Notes: generated from the letters alone by a model not told the origin. DNA of 24,025 nt from JBJXHG01 sp046160865 (GCA_046160865.1 JBJXHG010000001.1:1-24025); one strand, 5' to 3'; counted from the first letter of the stretch, positions 16,801 to 24,022 are shown. Made by a program: numbers and translations.

Positions 16801-17367
16801 CAGGTCGACGCCGTGCTCCTCGCGTGCACTCAGGCACGCGTTGATCGCGGCCTTCGCTTGCAGCGGATCCTGACACGTCTCGATCAGGAAGCCGTCGACG
16901 CCGCCGATGACGAGCCCGCGCGCTTGCTCGGTGTACGACTCTTTCAACACGGCGTAGGCGATGTGCCCGAGCGTGGCGAGCTTCGTTCCCGGGCCCATCG
17001 AGCCGAGCACGAAGCGCGGCTTCGCGGCCGTCGACGTCTTCTTCGCCGCCGCGCGCGCGACGAGCGCGGCCTGCTCGTTGATCTCACGCGTGCGCGCTTG
17101 CAGGCCGAATTCCGCGAGCACGTGGGCCATGCCGCCGAACGTGTTGGTCTCGACGACGTCGCAGCCGGCTTCGAAGTACGCCTCGTGGATCTTTTGGATC
17201 GCGTCGGGGCGCGTCGTGTTGATGATCTCGCAGCAGTTCTCGAGACCGGCGTAGTCCTGCTCGAGATCGAGGTTCGCGGCGTGGATCTGCGTGCCCATCG
17301 CGCCGTCGAGGAGGAGGACGCGCTCGGCCAGCGCTTCACGCAGTGTGGGGCGCTTTTCGTGGATCAC
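13888..17367 (-). CDS. metH: Cobalamin-dependent methionine synthase
   Basis: This 1159-residue, full-length MetH transfers a methyl group from 5-methyltetrahydrofolate via cobalamin to homocysteine. The order is canonical. The homocysteine domain (LLDGAMGTQ) has zinc ligands Cys228 (GINCATGP), Cys294 and Cys295 (GGCCGTTP). The folate domain begins near 340 (VGERSNSNGSKAF). The cobalamin cap and binding domains run from ~620 to 850, with DVHDIG at 729-734 and His731 as cobalt ligand. The SAM-dependent reactivation domain reaches the end (FSFGYPACPN). The GTG at 17367 is chosen because it overlaps the upstream stop as GTGA, has a purine-rich GAAGAGCGGA upstream, and puts LLDGAMGTQ at the usual distance. 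The longer frame to 17544 lies antiparallel-free inside the upstream gene and is non-native. It is translationally coupled to the ArsR-methyltransferase gene. Confidence 0.97.
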   Translation of the reverse strand: MIHEKRPTLREALAERVLLLDGAMGTQIHAANLDLEQDYAGLENCCEIINTTRPDAIQKIHEAYFEAGCDVVETNTFGGMAHVLAEFGLQARTREINEQAALVARAAAKKTSTAAKPRFVLGSMGPGTKLATLGHIAYAVLKESYTEQARGLVIGGVDGFLIETCQDPLQAKAAINACLSAREEHGVDLPIFVSVTMEVTGTMLVGTEMAAAIALLDPYPIDAIGINCATGPREMGEHVRLLGQTSRKKVMVYPNAGLPQLVDGKPYYPLTPEELADWLLRFVDEDGMNMIGGCCGTTPAHMAAVARRLGNRAPKPRKPAHAAQVTSIYSAVPLFQDNSILYVGERSNSNGSKAFREHLLAGDIEAMVAMGREQVRDGSHVLDVCTAYVGRDEVADMTNVVSRYRADVPVPLMIDSTEWPVLQKSLELCGGRSIVNSINLEDGLERCAKVLPLAKEHGSAVIALTIDEKGMAKTADDKVRIAKRLYSICTEDYGLRPEDLLFDVLTFTICTGNEDDRRLGLETLDGIRRVKAELPGVGLLLGLSNISFGLNPAARHVLNSVYLHHAVQAGLTAAILHSARIEPLHRIDKQAGEIAEDLIFDRRREGYDPLQSFLKHFEGVDVKKKAARSVPADVFERLKWRIVEGEKPGLQDDLALALQSKKPLEVINVDLLAGMKVVGELFGRGEMQLPFVLQSAETMKAAVAFLEPFMERMDGESRGKIVLATVRGDVHDIGKNLVDIILTNNGYTVYNLGIKQPIQKILEVAHDVQPNAIGMSGLLVKSTVIMRENLEEMNRRSITTPVILGGAALTRGYVEDDCRRIYDSALYYAQDAFEGLHVMERIMAGETKPAVREKRTLTSSATVPANVDASATGEILAARAPTNGRIKQHELPRDIVYPDPPFLGARHVDAIHLQSILPYVNETTLFQFQWGYRRKGKAVAPYQKFIKDTVRPIYHALAKQCAQEKILEPKAAYGYWRCVPEGDTLVLLDPKSDSKEVARFTFPRQNAKQLRCISDYFHVRDGKPDVVALQVVTIGQRSSDVAREWFAADRYQDYLHLHGFSVEAAEGVAEYIHRQIRGELGIAGDDKREMKELFKQGYRGSRFSFGYPACPNMEDQAVLLDLLGADKLGIQMSEGFQLWPEQSTSALVCHHPSAKYFTI

Positions 17368-18311
17368 GTTCCGCTCTTCGTCGATCGCAGGCCCGTCGCG
17401 ATGAGCGTCATGAAGTTCGGCGGCTGCGGATCGCGTGCAGCGCGCTGCACGAAGACACGCTCGAACCCCGCGCCGGTGAGCAACTGCTCGAGCTGCGGCT
17501 CGTTGAATCCCAGGTGCACGTGCTGCAAGCGATCGCGCACCCATTCCTCACTGTGCGCGAGCAGGTCGATGACGAGCAGCTTGCCGCCGGGGATCAGGAT
17601 GCGGATCGCTTCGGAGAGCGCGCGCGCCGGATGCTCGGCGTGGTGCAACGCTTGACTCATCACGACGACGTCGAAGCTCTGGTCGGGCAGCGGCAGGTCC
17701 TCGATCTCGCCCTCCACGGTCTCGATGTTGTCGATGCCCTTCGCGGAAGCGCGCGTGCGCAGCTGCTGAAGCATCTCCGTGCTGATGTCGACCGCGGTCA
17801 CGTGCTCGGCGACTTCCGCGAGCATCAGCGTGAGCAGGCCGTCGCCAACTCCGAGGTCCGCGTAGCGCCCGCGCGGAACGAGGCGCAAGAGCGCGCGCGA
17901 CAAGCCCTCCCACGTGCGCCCAGGCAGGATCTGCTCGCCGAACGCGGCCGCGACGCGGTCGAAGTACGCGCGCGAGTCTTCCTTGCGGCGTGTGCGCAGC
18001 GCTTCGAGGCCAGCGAGGTCGGCGCCGAACTCGGGGCTCCTGTCGTTCTGCTCGAGGATGTCCTGCCAGATGCGCGCGGCGGGACCGGGCGCGATGTGGA
18101 AGAGCGTCCGCCGGCCGTGCCTGCGATCGATGACGAGTCCGACTTCCTTCAGCAGGGCGAGGTGCGTGGACACCCGGCTCTGCCCGAGGTTCAGGATCTC
18201 CATCAGGTCGCTGCCGGAGAGCTCTTCTTGTGCGAGGAGGTGGAGAACCCGCAGCCGGGTTTCGTCGGCCAGGGCCTTGAGGAGACGCGAGGTGCTGGTG
18301 AGACCAATCAT
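17364..18311 (-). CDS. ArsR-type regulator fused to SAM-dependent methyltransferase domain
   Basis: The protein has 315 residues from the ATG at 18311. Residues ~5-85 form an ArsR winged helix (LLKALADETRLRVLHLLAQ, recognition helix LGQSRVSTHLALLKEVGLV, wing RRHGRRTLFHI). Metal-binding Cys residues typical of ArsR sensors are absent. Residues ~140-270 are a class I methyltransferase fold: YADLGVGDG for SAM binding, TAVDISTEML, then VVMSQALHHAEHP. It may sense SAM or S-adenosylhomocysteine, as proposed for SahR regulators of the methionine cycle in Proteobacteria; that is inference from its coupling to metH. Its stop overlaps the metH start as GTGA. The frame extends upstream to 18509 only by running through the REP-like hairpin, so that start is rejected. 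Confidence 0.88.
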   Translation of the reverse strand: MIGLTSTSRLLKALADETRLRVLHLLAQEELSGSDLMEILNLGQSRVSTHLALLKEVGLVIDRRHGRRTLFHIAPGPAARIWQDILEQNDRSPEFGADLAGLEALRTRRKEDSRAYFDRVAAAFGEQILPGRTWEGLSRALLRLVPRGRYADLGVGDGLLTLMLAEVAEHVTAVDISTEMLQQLRTRASAKGIDNIETVEGEIEDLPLPDQSFDVVVMSQALHHAEHPARALSEAIRILIPGGKLLVIDLLAHSEEWVRDRLQHVHLGFNEPQLEQLLTGAGFERVFVQRAARDPQPPNFMTLIATGLRSTKSGT

Positions 18312-18335
18312 AGAATACGGATGGAATGATAGATC
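18301..18335 (-). promoter_or_regulatory. AT-rich start region, candidate operator of the ArsR-metH operon
   Basis: In otherwise GC-rich DNA, this patch holds the inverted pair ATCAT/ATGAT (18307-18311 and 18326-18330) separated by 14 bp and overlapping the regulator start codon. An autoregulatory operator here would suit an ArsR-type repressor. TATCAT on the minus strand could be a -10 element. Evidence is positional only. Confidence 0.3.
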
Positions 18336-18361
18336 GACTTGGCCGTGGGCGGAAGCGCGCG

Positions 18362-18530
18362 GGAATCTGTCCCCGTTGATTGTGCTTGGCGAGCCGCGCG
18401 AGCGAGGTTCGACAAGCACTTGCGCGCGCGCCCGGCCATCCGCCCAGGCGTGCGTGCTAGGCGAGACGCAAGTCGTTGTGGCAGCTCGATGCGCGCGCTC
18501 GCCAAGCACACTGAACGGGGCCAGCTCCCG
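18362..18530. repeat. 169-bp REP/BIME-like palindromic element
   Basis: The 33-bp ends are inverted copies with 28 matches: 18362-18394 contains TGTCCCCGTTGATTGTGCTT, and 18498-18530 contains CACTGAACGGGGCCAG. Pairing continues inward: 18403-18424 matches 18467-18488 at 17 of 22 positions. The whole unit could fold as one long hairpin. The first 25 bases equal 7343-7367 in inverse orientation. It fills most of the gap between the divergent ArsR-methyltransferase and dioxygenase genes. No RAYT transposase gene is in the window. Confidence 0.75.
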
Positions 18531-18636
18531 TCTCGTCCCGTCGCGCTACGATCCGCGCGCCGCCGGACCCACGATCGCCACGGCGCGCTCGCGCACGTTC
18601 GACCCCGCCCGACGAACCCACCCAACGGAGCGAATC

Positions 18637-19395
18637 ATGGAACACGACGACTACCGCAGCCCGATCCTCGGCCGGCGCCAAATCCTGCGCAGAGCAGCGA
18701 CTCTCGGCGTCCTCGGCCTCGCCGGTCGGGCGAGCGCTCGCTCGCTCGTGCGTCTCGACGCAGCGGCGAGCGCAGACTCCGACCTCGACTTTTCCGAGCT
18801 CGACCCGCTGGACCTCGGCGTCGAAGACTTGGTCGACGATCCGACGCTGCAAGCGGTCTGCACGATGACGCCGAGCTCGATCGTGGGCCCGTACTACCTG
18901 AATCTGAACTTGGTCCGCAGTGACATCACCGAGGGTATGCCAGGGCTTCCGACGCGCGTGTACTTGCACGTCGTGCGCGCTTCGGACTGCACGCCGATCC
19001 CCAACGCCGCGGTCGACGTGTGGCACTGCGATGCGCTCGGCCGCTACTCGGGCTTCGCGAATCAAGGCACCGGCGGTCAGACGTTCCTGCGCGGCATCCA
19101 GTTCACGGACGAGAGCGGGCTCGCGATGTTCGACACGGTCTATCCGGGCTGGTACCCGGGACGCACGACGCACATGCACTTGAAGGTCCGGCCGACCGCG
19201 CAGACCGAGCTCTCGACGCAGCTCTACTACAAGCAGCGCCTCACCAACCGCGTGTACCGGACGTCGCCGTACATCACCCACGGTCCGTCGCCCGAGAACA
19301 ACTTGACCGACAACTTCTTCCTGCAAGAGACGGTGTTCGACCTGCTGTCGACGGGACCGCGGATGCAGCTCGATCTCGCGATCGGCGTGGCGTAG
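18637..19395 (+). CDS. Tat-exported intradiol ring-cleavage dioxygenase
   Basis: The 252-residue protein resembles protocatechuate 3,4-dioxygenase, a non-haem Fe(III) enzyme opening catechol-type rings between the two hydroxyls. Expected iron ligands are Tyr137 (DVWHCDALGRYSG), Tyr173 (GWYPGRTTHMHLKV), His179 and His181; the upstream GPYYLN motif is also typical. The short Tyr-His spacing fits the exported subgroup rather than classical cytoplasmic enzymes. Residues 12-34 (GRRQILRRAATLGVLGLAG) form a twin-arginine signal, so it would act outside the cytoplasm. The ATG at 18637 follows CGGAG at 8-nt spacing. No beta-ketoadipate pathway genes are nearby, so it may open plant- or humic-derived aromatics externally. 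It is divergent from the ArsR-metH operon. Confidence 0.9.
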   Translation: MEHDDYRSPILGRRQILRRAATLGVLGLAGRASARSLVRLDAAASADSDLDFSELDPLDLGVEDLVDDPTLQAVCTMTPSSIVGPYYLNLNLVRSDITEGMPGLPTRVYLHVVRASDCTPIPNAAVDVWHCDALGRYSGFANQGTGGQTFLRGIQFTDESGLAMFDTVYPGWYPGRTTHMHLKVRPTAQTELSTQLYYKQRLTNRVYRTSPYITHGPSPENNLTDNFFLQETVFDLLSTGPRMQLDLAIGVA

Positions 19396-19443
19396 CCAGG
19401 GCGCACCTGCGCGCGTCGCGGCGCTCCGCCGCGAAAAAGAGAT

Positions 19444-19475
19444 CGCCTCCCGAGCCCGTGAGGGCTCGGGAGGCG
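19444..19475. terminator. Perfect convergent terminator hairpin
   Basis: A perfect 14-bp stem (CGCCTCCCGAGCCC with GGGCTCGGGAGGCG) closes a GTGA loop. It lies between the dioxygenase stop (19395) and the FG-GAP gene stop (19519). On the minus strand it is followed after a few bases by TTTTT, so it should end transcription of the FG-GAP gene; the stem alone may help on the plus strand. Confidence 0.85.
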
Positions 19476-19518
19476 ACGAGATGAATCCGAGAGAGCCGAG
19501 GGCTCTCCCCGCCGCTGG

Positions 19519-21771
19519 TCAGTTGCAGTCGTTCAGGAGAACCGACGCGTTGGTACCGGTGAAGTTGCCGACGGCGAGGTCCATGTCGCCGTCGTTCTCG
19601 AGATCGGCGATCGCGATCGCGCGCACGCCGCTGCCGGCGCCGTACGTGACTTGCGCCGCGTAGACGCCGTTACCCGTGTTCAAGAGCACGGAGATGTTGC
19701 TGGCGTTCAAGTTCGCGACCGCGATGTCGCTGTCGCCGTCTTGGTCGAGGTCGGCGAGCGCGACCGCGATCGGACCGGCGTTCGTCACGTAGGGGACCTG
19801 TGCCGCGAACGTTCCGTTGCCGTTGTTGAGCATCACGGACACGCGATTCGCCGAGTTGTTCGCGGTGACCATGTCGTTGTCGCCGTCGTTGTCGAGGTCG
19901 TCGAGTGCGACGGACGCCGGGCCGGCGCCCGTGACGTACGCGACTTGCGCCGCGAACGTGCCGGTGCCGGTGTTCAGGAGCACCGAAGCCGTGCTGCTGC
20001 CGTTGTTCGCGACCGCGAGGTCGACGTCGCCGTCCTTGTCGAGGTCCGCGGCCGCAACGGCCTGCGGCGAGATGCCGCATGCGGAGGTCGCCGCCGCGCC
20101 GAACGTGCCGCCGCCGGCGTTCATGAGCACGGAAACCGTTCCGATGCTGATGTCGTTCGCGATCGCGAGGTCGACGTCGCCGTCACCGTCGAGGTCCGCC
20201 GCCGCCACCGACGCCGGGCTGGTGCCGGCCGCGTACGCGACGCTAGCCGCGAACGTGCCGCCGCCATTGTTCAAGAACACCGACACGTTGTTGCTGCCGC
20301 TGTTCGCGACCGCGAGGTCGAGGTCGCCGTCGGAATCGAGGTCCGCCGCCGCGACCGCGATCGGGAACGTGCCCGCGCCGAAGGTCGTGTGCGCGGCGTA
20401 GGTGCCGCCCCCGTTGTTGAGGAGGACCGAGACGTTGCCGCTACCGAAGTTCGCGACCGCGAGGTCCGCGTCGCCGTCACCGTCGAGATCCGCCGCCGCG
20501 ATTCCGTCCGGGTTGCTGCCAGTTCCGTACGTGGTCTGCGCCGCGAAGGTGCCGGCGCAGGCGCAGACGTCGAAGTTCAGGAACACCGACGCCGTGTTCG
20601 TGCCCTGGTTCGCGACGACGAAGTCGAAGTCGCCGTCGTTGTCGAGGTCGCCCGTCGCGGCCGACACGGGGAAGATGCCCGTCGCGTACGTGACGTGCGC
20701 AGCGAACGTCGCGCTGCCGTTGTTCAGCAGCACCGAAGCGTTGTCGCTGTTGACGTTCGCGGCGACGAGGTCCAAGTCGCCGTCGCCCTCGAAGTCGGCC
20801 GCCGAAACGGACGTCGGGCTCGTGCCGGTGCCGTAGGTGACGTGCGCGGCGTAAGTGCCGTTGCCGTTGTTCAGCAGCACGGACAGGCTGTTGCTGCCCT
20901 GGTTCGCGACGATCATGTCGGAATCGCCGTCGTTGTCGAACTCGGCGAGCAGGACGAAGATCGGCGAGGTGCCGGTCGTGTAGTTCACGGCCGCGCCGAA
21001 CGCGCCGGCGCCGTTGTTGAGCAGCACGGACGCGTTGCCCGCGCTGAAGTTCGCGACCGCCAGGTCGAAGTCGCCGTCGTTGTCGACGTCCGCGCTCGCG
21101 ACCGAACGCGGCAGCGTGCCGACCGCGAAGTTCGTCGCTGCGCCGAACGCGCCGGCGCCGTTGTTGAGCAGCACGGACACGTTGTTGCTCGTCCCGTTCG
21201 CAACCGCGAGGTCGAGGTCGCCGTCGGTGTCGAAGTCCGCCATCGCGACCGAGCGGGGCGACGTGCCGGTGAGGTAGCCCACTTGCGCGGCGAACGTGCC
21301 GTTGCCGTTGTTGAGCAACACCGCTACGCGGTTCACGGTCTGGCTCGTCGTTGCAATGTCGTTGTCACCGTCGCCGTCGAGATCGCCGATCGCGATCGAC
21401 GACGGACCCGCTCCCGTCACGTAGCTCACCGCCGCGGCGAACGTGCCGGCGCCGTTGTTGAGCAGCACCGAGATCGTGCTCGCGCTCTGGTTCGCGACGG
21501 CGACGTCGAGGTCACCATCCTTGTCGAGGTCGCCGACCGCGACACCGGCCGGGCTCGCACCCGTGCCGTAGTTCACCGCGGATTGGAAGGTATTGCATTC
21601 GGGCAGCGTGCGCCGAATCGGCCGCTGCGGTGTGTGCGCTCCGCCGGCGGGTTGTGCGATCTGGAACGCGCTGGCGTCGGTGGCGAGGCTCGCGACGAGC
21701 GCGAGCGCAACGCTGCTTCGCGCCCAGCGGCTGGCGAAGAACTTCGAAGTGAGTGCGGAGTGAGAGTGCAT
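19519..21771 (-). CDS. Exported FG-GAP/VCBS repeat protein, 14 tandem repeats
   Basis: The protein has 750 residues from the ATG at 21771, which has AAGGA at 9-nt spacing and starts a signal peptide (SSVALALVASLATDASA, cleavage after ASA). From residue 68 to the end it is fourteen repeats, nearly all 49 residues. Each has a G-S/A-P turn, a calcium-binding DxDxDGDxD loop (as in GDLDKDGDLDVAVAN), then SVLLNNGxGTFAA. Such repeats fold as calcium-binding beta-propeller blades; fourteen would suit two seven-bladed propellers. Repeat 7 carries an insert with two Cys (FDVCACAGTF). No enzyme domain is present, so adhesion or a structural surface role is likely. The upstream frame to 21948 is not hydrophobic and is rejected. 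Confidence 0.92.
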   Translation of the reverse strand: MHSHSALTSKFFASRWARSSVALALVASLATDASAFQIAQPAGGAHTPQRPIRRTLPECNTFQSAVNYGTGASPAGVAVGDLDKDGDLDVAVANQSASTISVLLNNGAGTFAAAVSYVTGAGPSSIAIGDLDGDGDNDIATTSQTVNRVAVLLNNGNGTFAAQVGYLTGTSPRSVAMADFDTDGDLDLAVANGTSNNVSVLLNNGAGAFGAATNFAVGTLPRSVASADVDNDGDFDLAVANFSAGNASVLLNNGAGAFGAAVNYTTGTSPIFVLLAEFDNDGDSDMIVANQGSNSLSVLLNNGNGTYAAHVTYGTGTSPTSVSAADFEGDGDLDLVAANVNSDNASVLLNNGSATFAAHVTYATGIFPVSAATGDLDNDGDFDFVVANQGTNTASVFLNFDVCACAGTFAAQTTYGTGSNPDGIAAADLDGDGDADLAVANFGSGNVSVLLNNGGGTYAAHTTFGAGTFPIAVAAADLDSDGDLDLAVANSGSNNVSVFLNNGGGTFAASVAYAAGTSPASVAAADLDGDGDVDLAIANDISIGTVSVLMNAGGGTFGAAATSACGISPQAVAAADLDKDGDVDLAVANNGSSTASVLLNTGTGTFAAQVAYVTGAGPASVALDDLDNDGDNDMVTANNSANRVSVMLNNGNGTFAAQVPYVTNAGPIAVALADLDQDGDSDIAVANLNASNISVLLNTGNGVYAAQVTYGAGSGVRAIAIADLENDGDMDLAVGNFTGTNASVLLNDCN
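19522..21570 (-). repeat. Tandem array of 147-bp coding repeats (FG-GAP units)
   Basis: Fourteen copies of a ~147-bp unit lie head to tail in frame. On the plus strand the recurring block ACGTCGCCGTC or close variants marks each DGDxD loop. Strong conservation of both frame and base pattern points to expansion by duplication or gene conversion. Long open frames on the opposite strand over this array are a by-product of the repeated GC-rich codons. Confidence 0.8.
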
Positions 21772-21888
21772 GACGGAGGTCCTTAAATTGATCTCGGGGG
21801 GTCGGCTCGCGTTAGGGCGGACGCCCTGGGGGAGGGGAGGCAGCGAGCGCGCGAGAGAGGGCAGCCTGCGTAGCTTATCCCTGATTTC

Positions 21889-21933
21889 AAAAACCCGCCA
21901 AGCCGCCAATGAACGAATTATCATTCTGCGGCT
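21889..21933 (-). terminator. Candidate terminator downstream of the hydrolase gene
   Basis: On the minus strand AGCCGC pairs with GCGGCT and, inside it, AATGA pairs with TCATT. The sequence then runs TGGCGGGTTTTTG, so a five-base U-tract follows the stem by 7 nt, farther than ideal. It lies about 80 bp beyond the hydrolase stop at 22015 and 118 bp before the FG-GAP start. Confidence 0.4.
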
Positions 21934-22014
21934 CGGCGACGTTCCCACCGTACGAACGAGCCTCTGCGGCGCGCGTGTGCCGTACCCGTGGTCGTTCCGA
22001 CCGGTTGACGTGGC

Positions 22015-23505
22015 CTACTGCGCGTGCGGCGGCCGCGGCCGCTTCGCGAAGACCTCGAGATCCGTGGCCGTCGTGAGTGCGAGTGGTCCGATGCGGACCT
22101 GCGTCGGAGTGACCTGAACCAGCGCGGGTGGAAGCAGGACGCCGTCGCGCTTGACGCGCAGATCCGACGGGCTCGGCACACGGCCGTCGAGCACGAACAG
22201 CGTCGTCAGCGACTCGGCGGAATCGTCGAGCGCCGGGTCGAACGCGGGCTCCGCCCAGCGCTCGACGTGCACTCTCAGCGCCCCCCGCCCGCCGATCGAG
22301 AGCTGCGTGGCGTCGAGATCGATCGTCGCGTTCGCGACACGCGAGAGCTCGAGCTCGAGCTTGTTCTGCGCGAGCACGCGCCGCGCTCGAATCGCGGCGG
22401 GCGCATTGTCCCAAGGACGCGTGCTCTCGATCGCGACCCAGTAGGCGGACTCGTGCTCGTCTTCGTACGTCTTGTAGACGACCGTGTCCGGCGTCGTGAC
22501 GAGCGACTTCGACGCGAAGAAGTCGAACATCCCGAGCAGGTTGCTCGCGTTCAGTGGATCGGGCGTTCCGACGATCGTCGGCGTATCGGGCGTGCCCGTC
22601 AGCCAGCGTGGGTCGAGCGTGTGGTGCACGTCGGTGAACTGATACGCCCACGCGTAGCCGTCCGGATGCAGCGTGCGCAGCTCGTCGTGCGTCGGTGTGT
22701 GGCCGAAACACAGCCCGCCGTCATGGCAGCCCGACCACGTGGCATCGGTCGCGAGGTGCCAGCCGTGTTGGTATTCCGCGGTGTTCGCGAGGTTGTACGT
22801 CAGCTGGTCGAACAGCCCGTGACCGTAGAAAACAGGCAGGTTGTAGGCGTTCTCGAGCAGGAAGCGCGGGCTCGAGATCTTGTAGCGCGTGTCGACGATC
22901 GGATCCGAGCCTGGTGGTCCGCCCGTGACGTGCACGAGACACGGGACGGTGATGCTGCGCGCGTAGAAGTCGTGCAGATCGCTGACGGCAGAGAGCATCG
23001 CGACGCCGGCGAAACGATCCGGAGTCTTCAAGCCGATCGCTCCCACACCGCCGCCGCCCATCGAGTGGCCGACGAGATAGATGCGCGCCGGATCGATCGG
23101 CGTCGCGTTTACGATCCACTCGATCGCGTCGAGTACGTCGGACTCGCCGGGCAGCGCTCCGGCGAGCTGCGAATCGATGTACGTCTGCAGGTAGTTCCAG
23201 TCGCAGAACGGAACGTTCAGCAGGCGCCCCTCGATCGAAAGGCCGACCCAGCCGCGCGCGTCGAGTTGCGCCGTGAAGGCGGGCACATTGACCATCTGCG
23301 CGGCGCTCTGATCCGCTGCGTGGAGGAACACGCACAGCGGCCGCGCCGGCCCGCCCGGTGACCCGTTGGGCGGCATCCACGCGATCGCGTCGAGGTTCGT
23401 AGCGTCGACGGAGGACGTGTACGTGACGAAATTAGCCCCGGGCGACAAAGACGATCGCGCCGGTGCCAATGCCGCCACGAGGGCGAAGACGGCAAAGGTG
23501 TGCAT
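22015..23505 (-). CDS. Secreted alpha/beta hydrolase (esterase or peptidase-like)
   Basis: The 496-residue protein starts with a signal peptide (MHTFAVFALVAALAPARSS), so it is exported. The nucleophile elbow GHSMGG (Ser148) lies in YLVGHSMGGGGVGAIGL, typical of the prolyl-oligopeptidase/esterase D side of the superfamily. LCVFLHAADQSAAQM probably forms the oxyanion region. A histidine in DVHHTLDP and an acidic residue in the segment before it could complete the triad; these assignments are tentative. Residues ~370-490 form a beta-rich C-terminal region without a recognised family. The substrate is unknown. The ATG at 23505 lacks a clear Shine-Dalgarno. Repeat copy F lies 118 bp upstream and the FG-GAP gene downstream on the same strand. 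Confidence 0.85.
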   Translation of the reverse strand: MHTFAVFALVAALAPARSSLSPGANFVTYTSSVDATNLDAIAWMPPNGSPGGPARPLCVFLHAADQSAAQMVNVPAFTAQLDARGWVGLSIEGRLLNVPFCDWNYLQTYIDSQLAGALPGESDVLDAIEWIVNATPIDPARIYLVGHSMGGGGVGAIGLKTPDRFAGVAMLSAVSDLHDFYARSITVPCLVHVTGGPPGSDPIVDTRYKISSPRFLLENAYNLPVFYGHGLFDQLTYNLANTAEYQHGWHLATDATWSGCHDGGLCFGHTPTHDELRTLHPDGYAWAYQFTDVHHTLDPRWLTGTPDTPTIVGTPDPLNASNLLGMFDFFASKSLVTTPDTVVYKTYEDEHESAYWVAIESTRPWDNAPAAIRARRVLAQNKLELELSRVANATIDLDATQLSIGGRGALRVHVERWAEPAFDPALDDSAESLTTLFVLDGRVPSPSDLRVKRDGVLLPPALVQVTPTQVRIGPLALTTATDLEVFAKRPRPPHAQ

Positions 23506-23622
23506 CCGAGGTGTGGGGGGAGCATCGGGGCCGTGGCCGAGGCCCTCGGCGTGGGGAGTGATCCGCCGAGAACAGCACCCGTGATGCGGTTCCGAATTCT
23601 ACCGGCCTCTGGACGGTTGCCT

Positions 23623-23730
23623 AGCAGCCCGTGGTGAAAGTCATTCAGCCCACAAGCGGCCCGTTCACGCCCGCCCGACGTCGCGTGATCCTCGCCGAAT
23701 CTCGACGATTCGCCGGCGGTCGCGCTCCGT
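23623..23730 (+). repeat. Palindromic repeat family, copy F (left part, truncated)
   Basis: It starts with AGCAGCCCGTGGTGAAAGTC after CT and follows copy B through the left arm and the central hairpin (GAATC, TCGAC, GATTCGCC). Similarity is lost near 23730, and the right arm is absent. It lies upstream of the hydrolase gene, 16.3 kb from the nearest other copy. Confidence 0.78.
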
Positions 23731-23904
23731 GGTGACCCGACGAGGTCGGCCCAGGTGCACTGCGCTGAAGTCCTCACCGCGCGCTCGTGCAGCGAGCCTG
23801 CGATCCGCGCACCGAGCCTGTCCATCTACATCCGCTATCACTTGCAGCGTTTCGCGCGCGGCTTTGGTGAGAGAGGCTGGCTAGTGTCCTGAGTCAGAAG
23901 TTCG
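23731..23904. other. Gap between repeat copy F and the right-edge palindrome
   Basis: No gene is supported here. TTTGGTGAGAG at 23863-23873 is a near copy, in opposite sense, of the terminal CTCTCACCAAG at 23905, with TAGTGTCCTGAGTCAGAAG between them. The latter could be the end of an insertion sequence, which I cannot name. Confidence 0.35.
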
Positions 23905-24022
23905 CTCTCACCAAGGTCGAGATCTTCGTCGCTGGCAAGGCGCGAGGGTGCAGGCAACCTGTCAGGTTTCCGAACCCGAGCAACGCCGCCAGCGCAGAGG
24001 AGATCGAGCTTGGTGAGAGATC
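23905..24022. repeat. ~118-bp palindromic element at the right edge
   Basis: CTCTCACCAAG at 23905-23915 is repeated inverted as CTTGGTGAGAG at 24012-24022. The adjoining 20 bp also pair with small indels (GTCGAGATC/GATCGAG, CGCTGGC/GCCAGCG). A small hairpin (AACCT, GTC, AGGTT) lies near the centre. The layout, long outer stem with a central hairpin, is that of the 163-bp family, but the sequence is unrelated. It may continue beyond the window. Confidence 0.6.

Noticed and set aside
14857..17655. Plus-strand open frame of 932 codons opposite metH
   Set aside because: Composition is Arg/His/Glu/Val-rich with no fold, typical of the reverse strand of a GC-rich gene; metH on the other strand is unmistakable.
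18312..18636. Cobalamin or SAM riboswitch upstream of the ArsR-metH operon
   Set aside because: The leader would be very short and mostly occupied by the REP-like hairpin; no conserved riboswitch core was recognised.
19651..21786. Plus-strand open frame of 711 codons opposite the FG-GAP gene
   Set aside because: It is made of Arg/Val/Glu-rich repeats with a 49-residue period that mirror the FG-GAP array, and lacks a signal or ribosome site. It is an antisense shadow.
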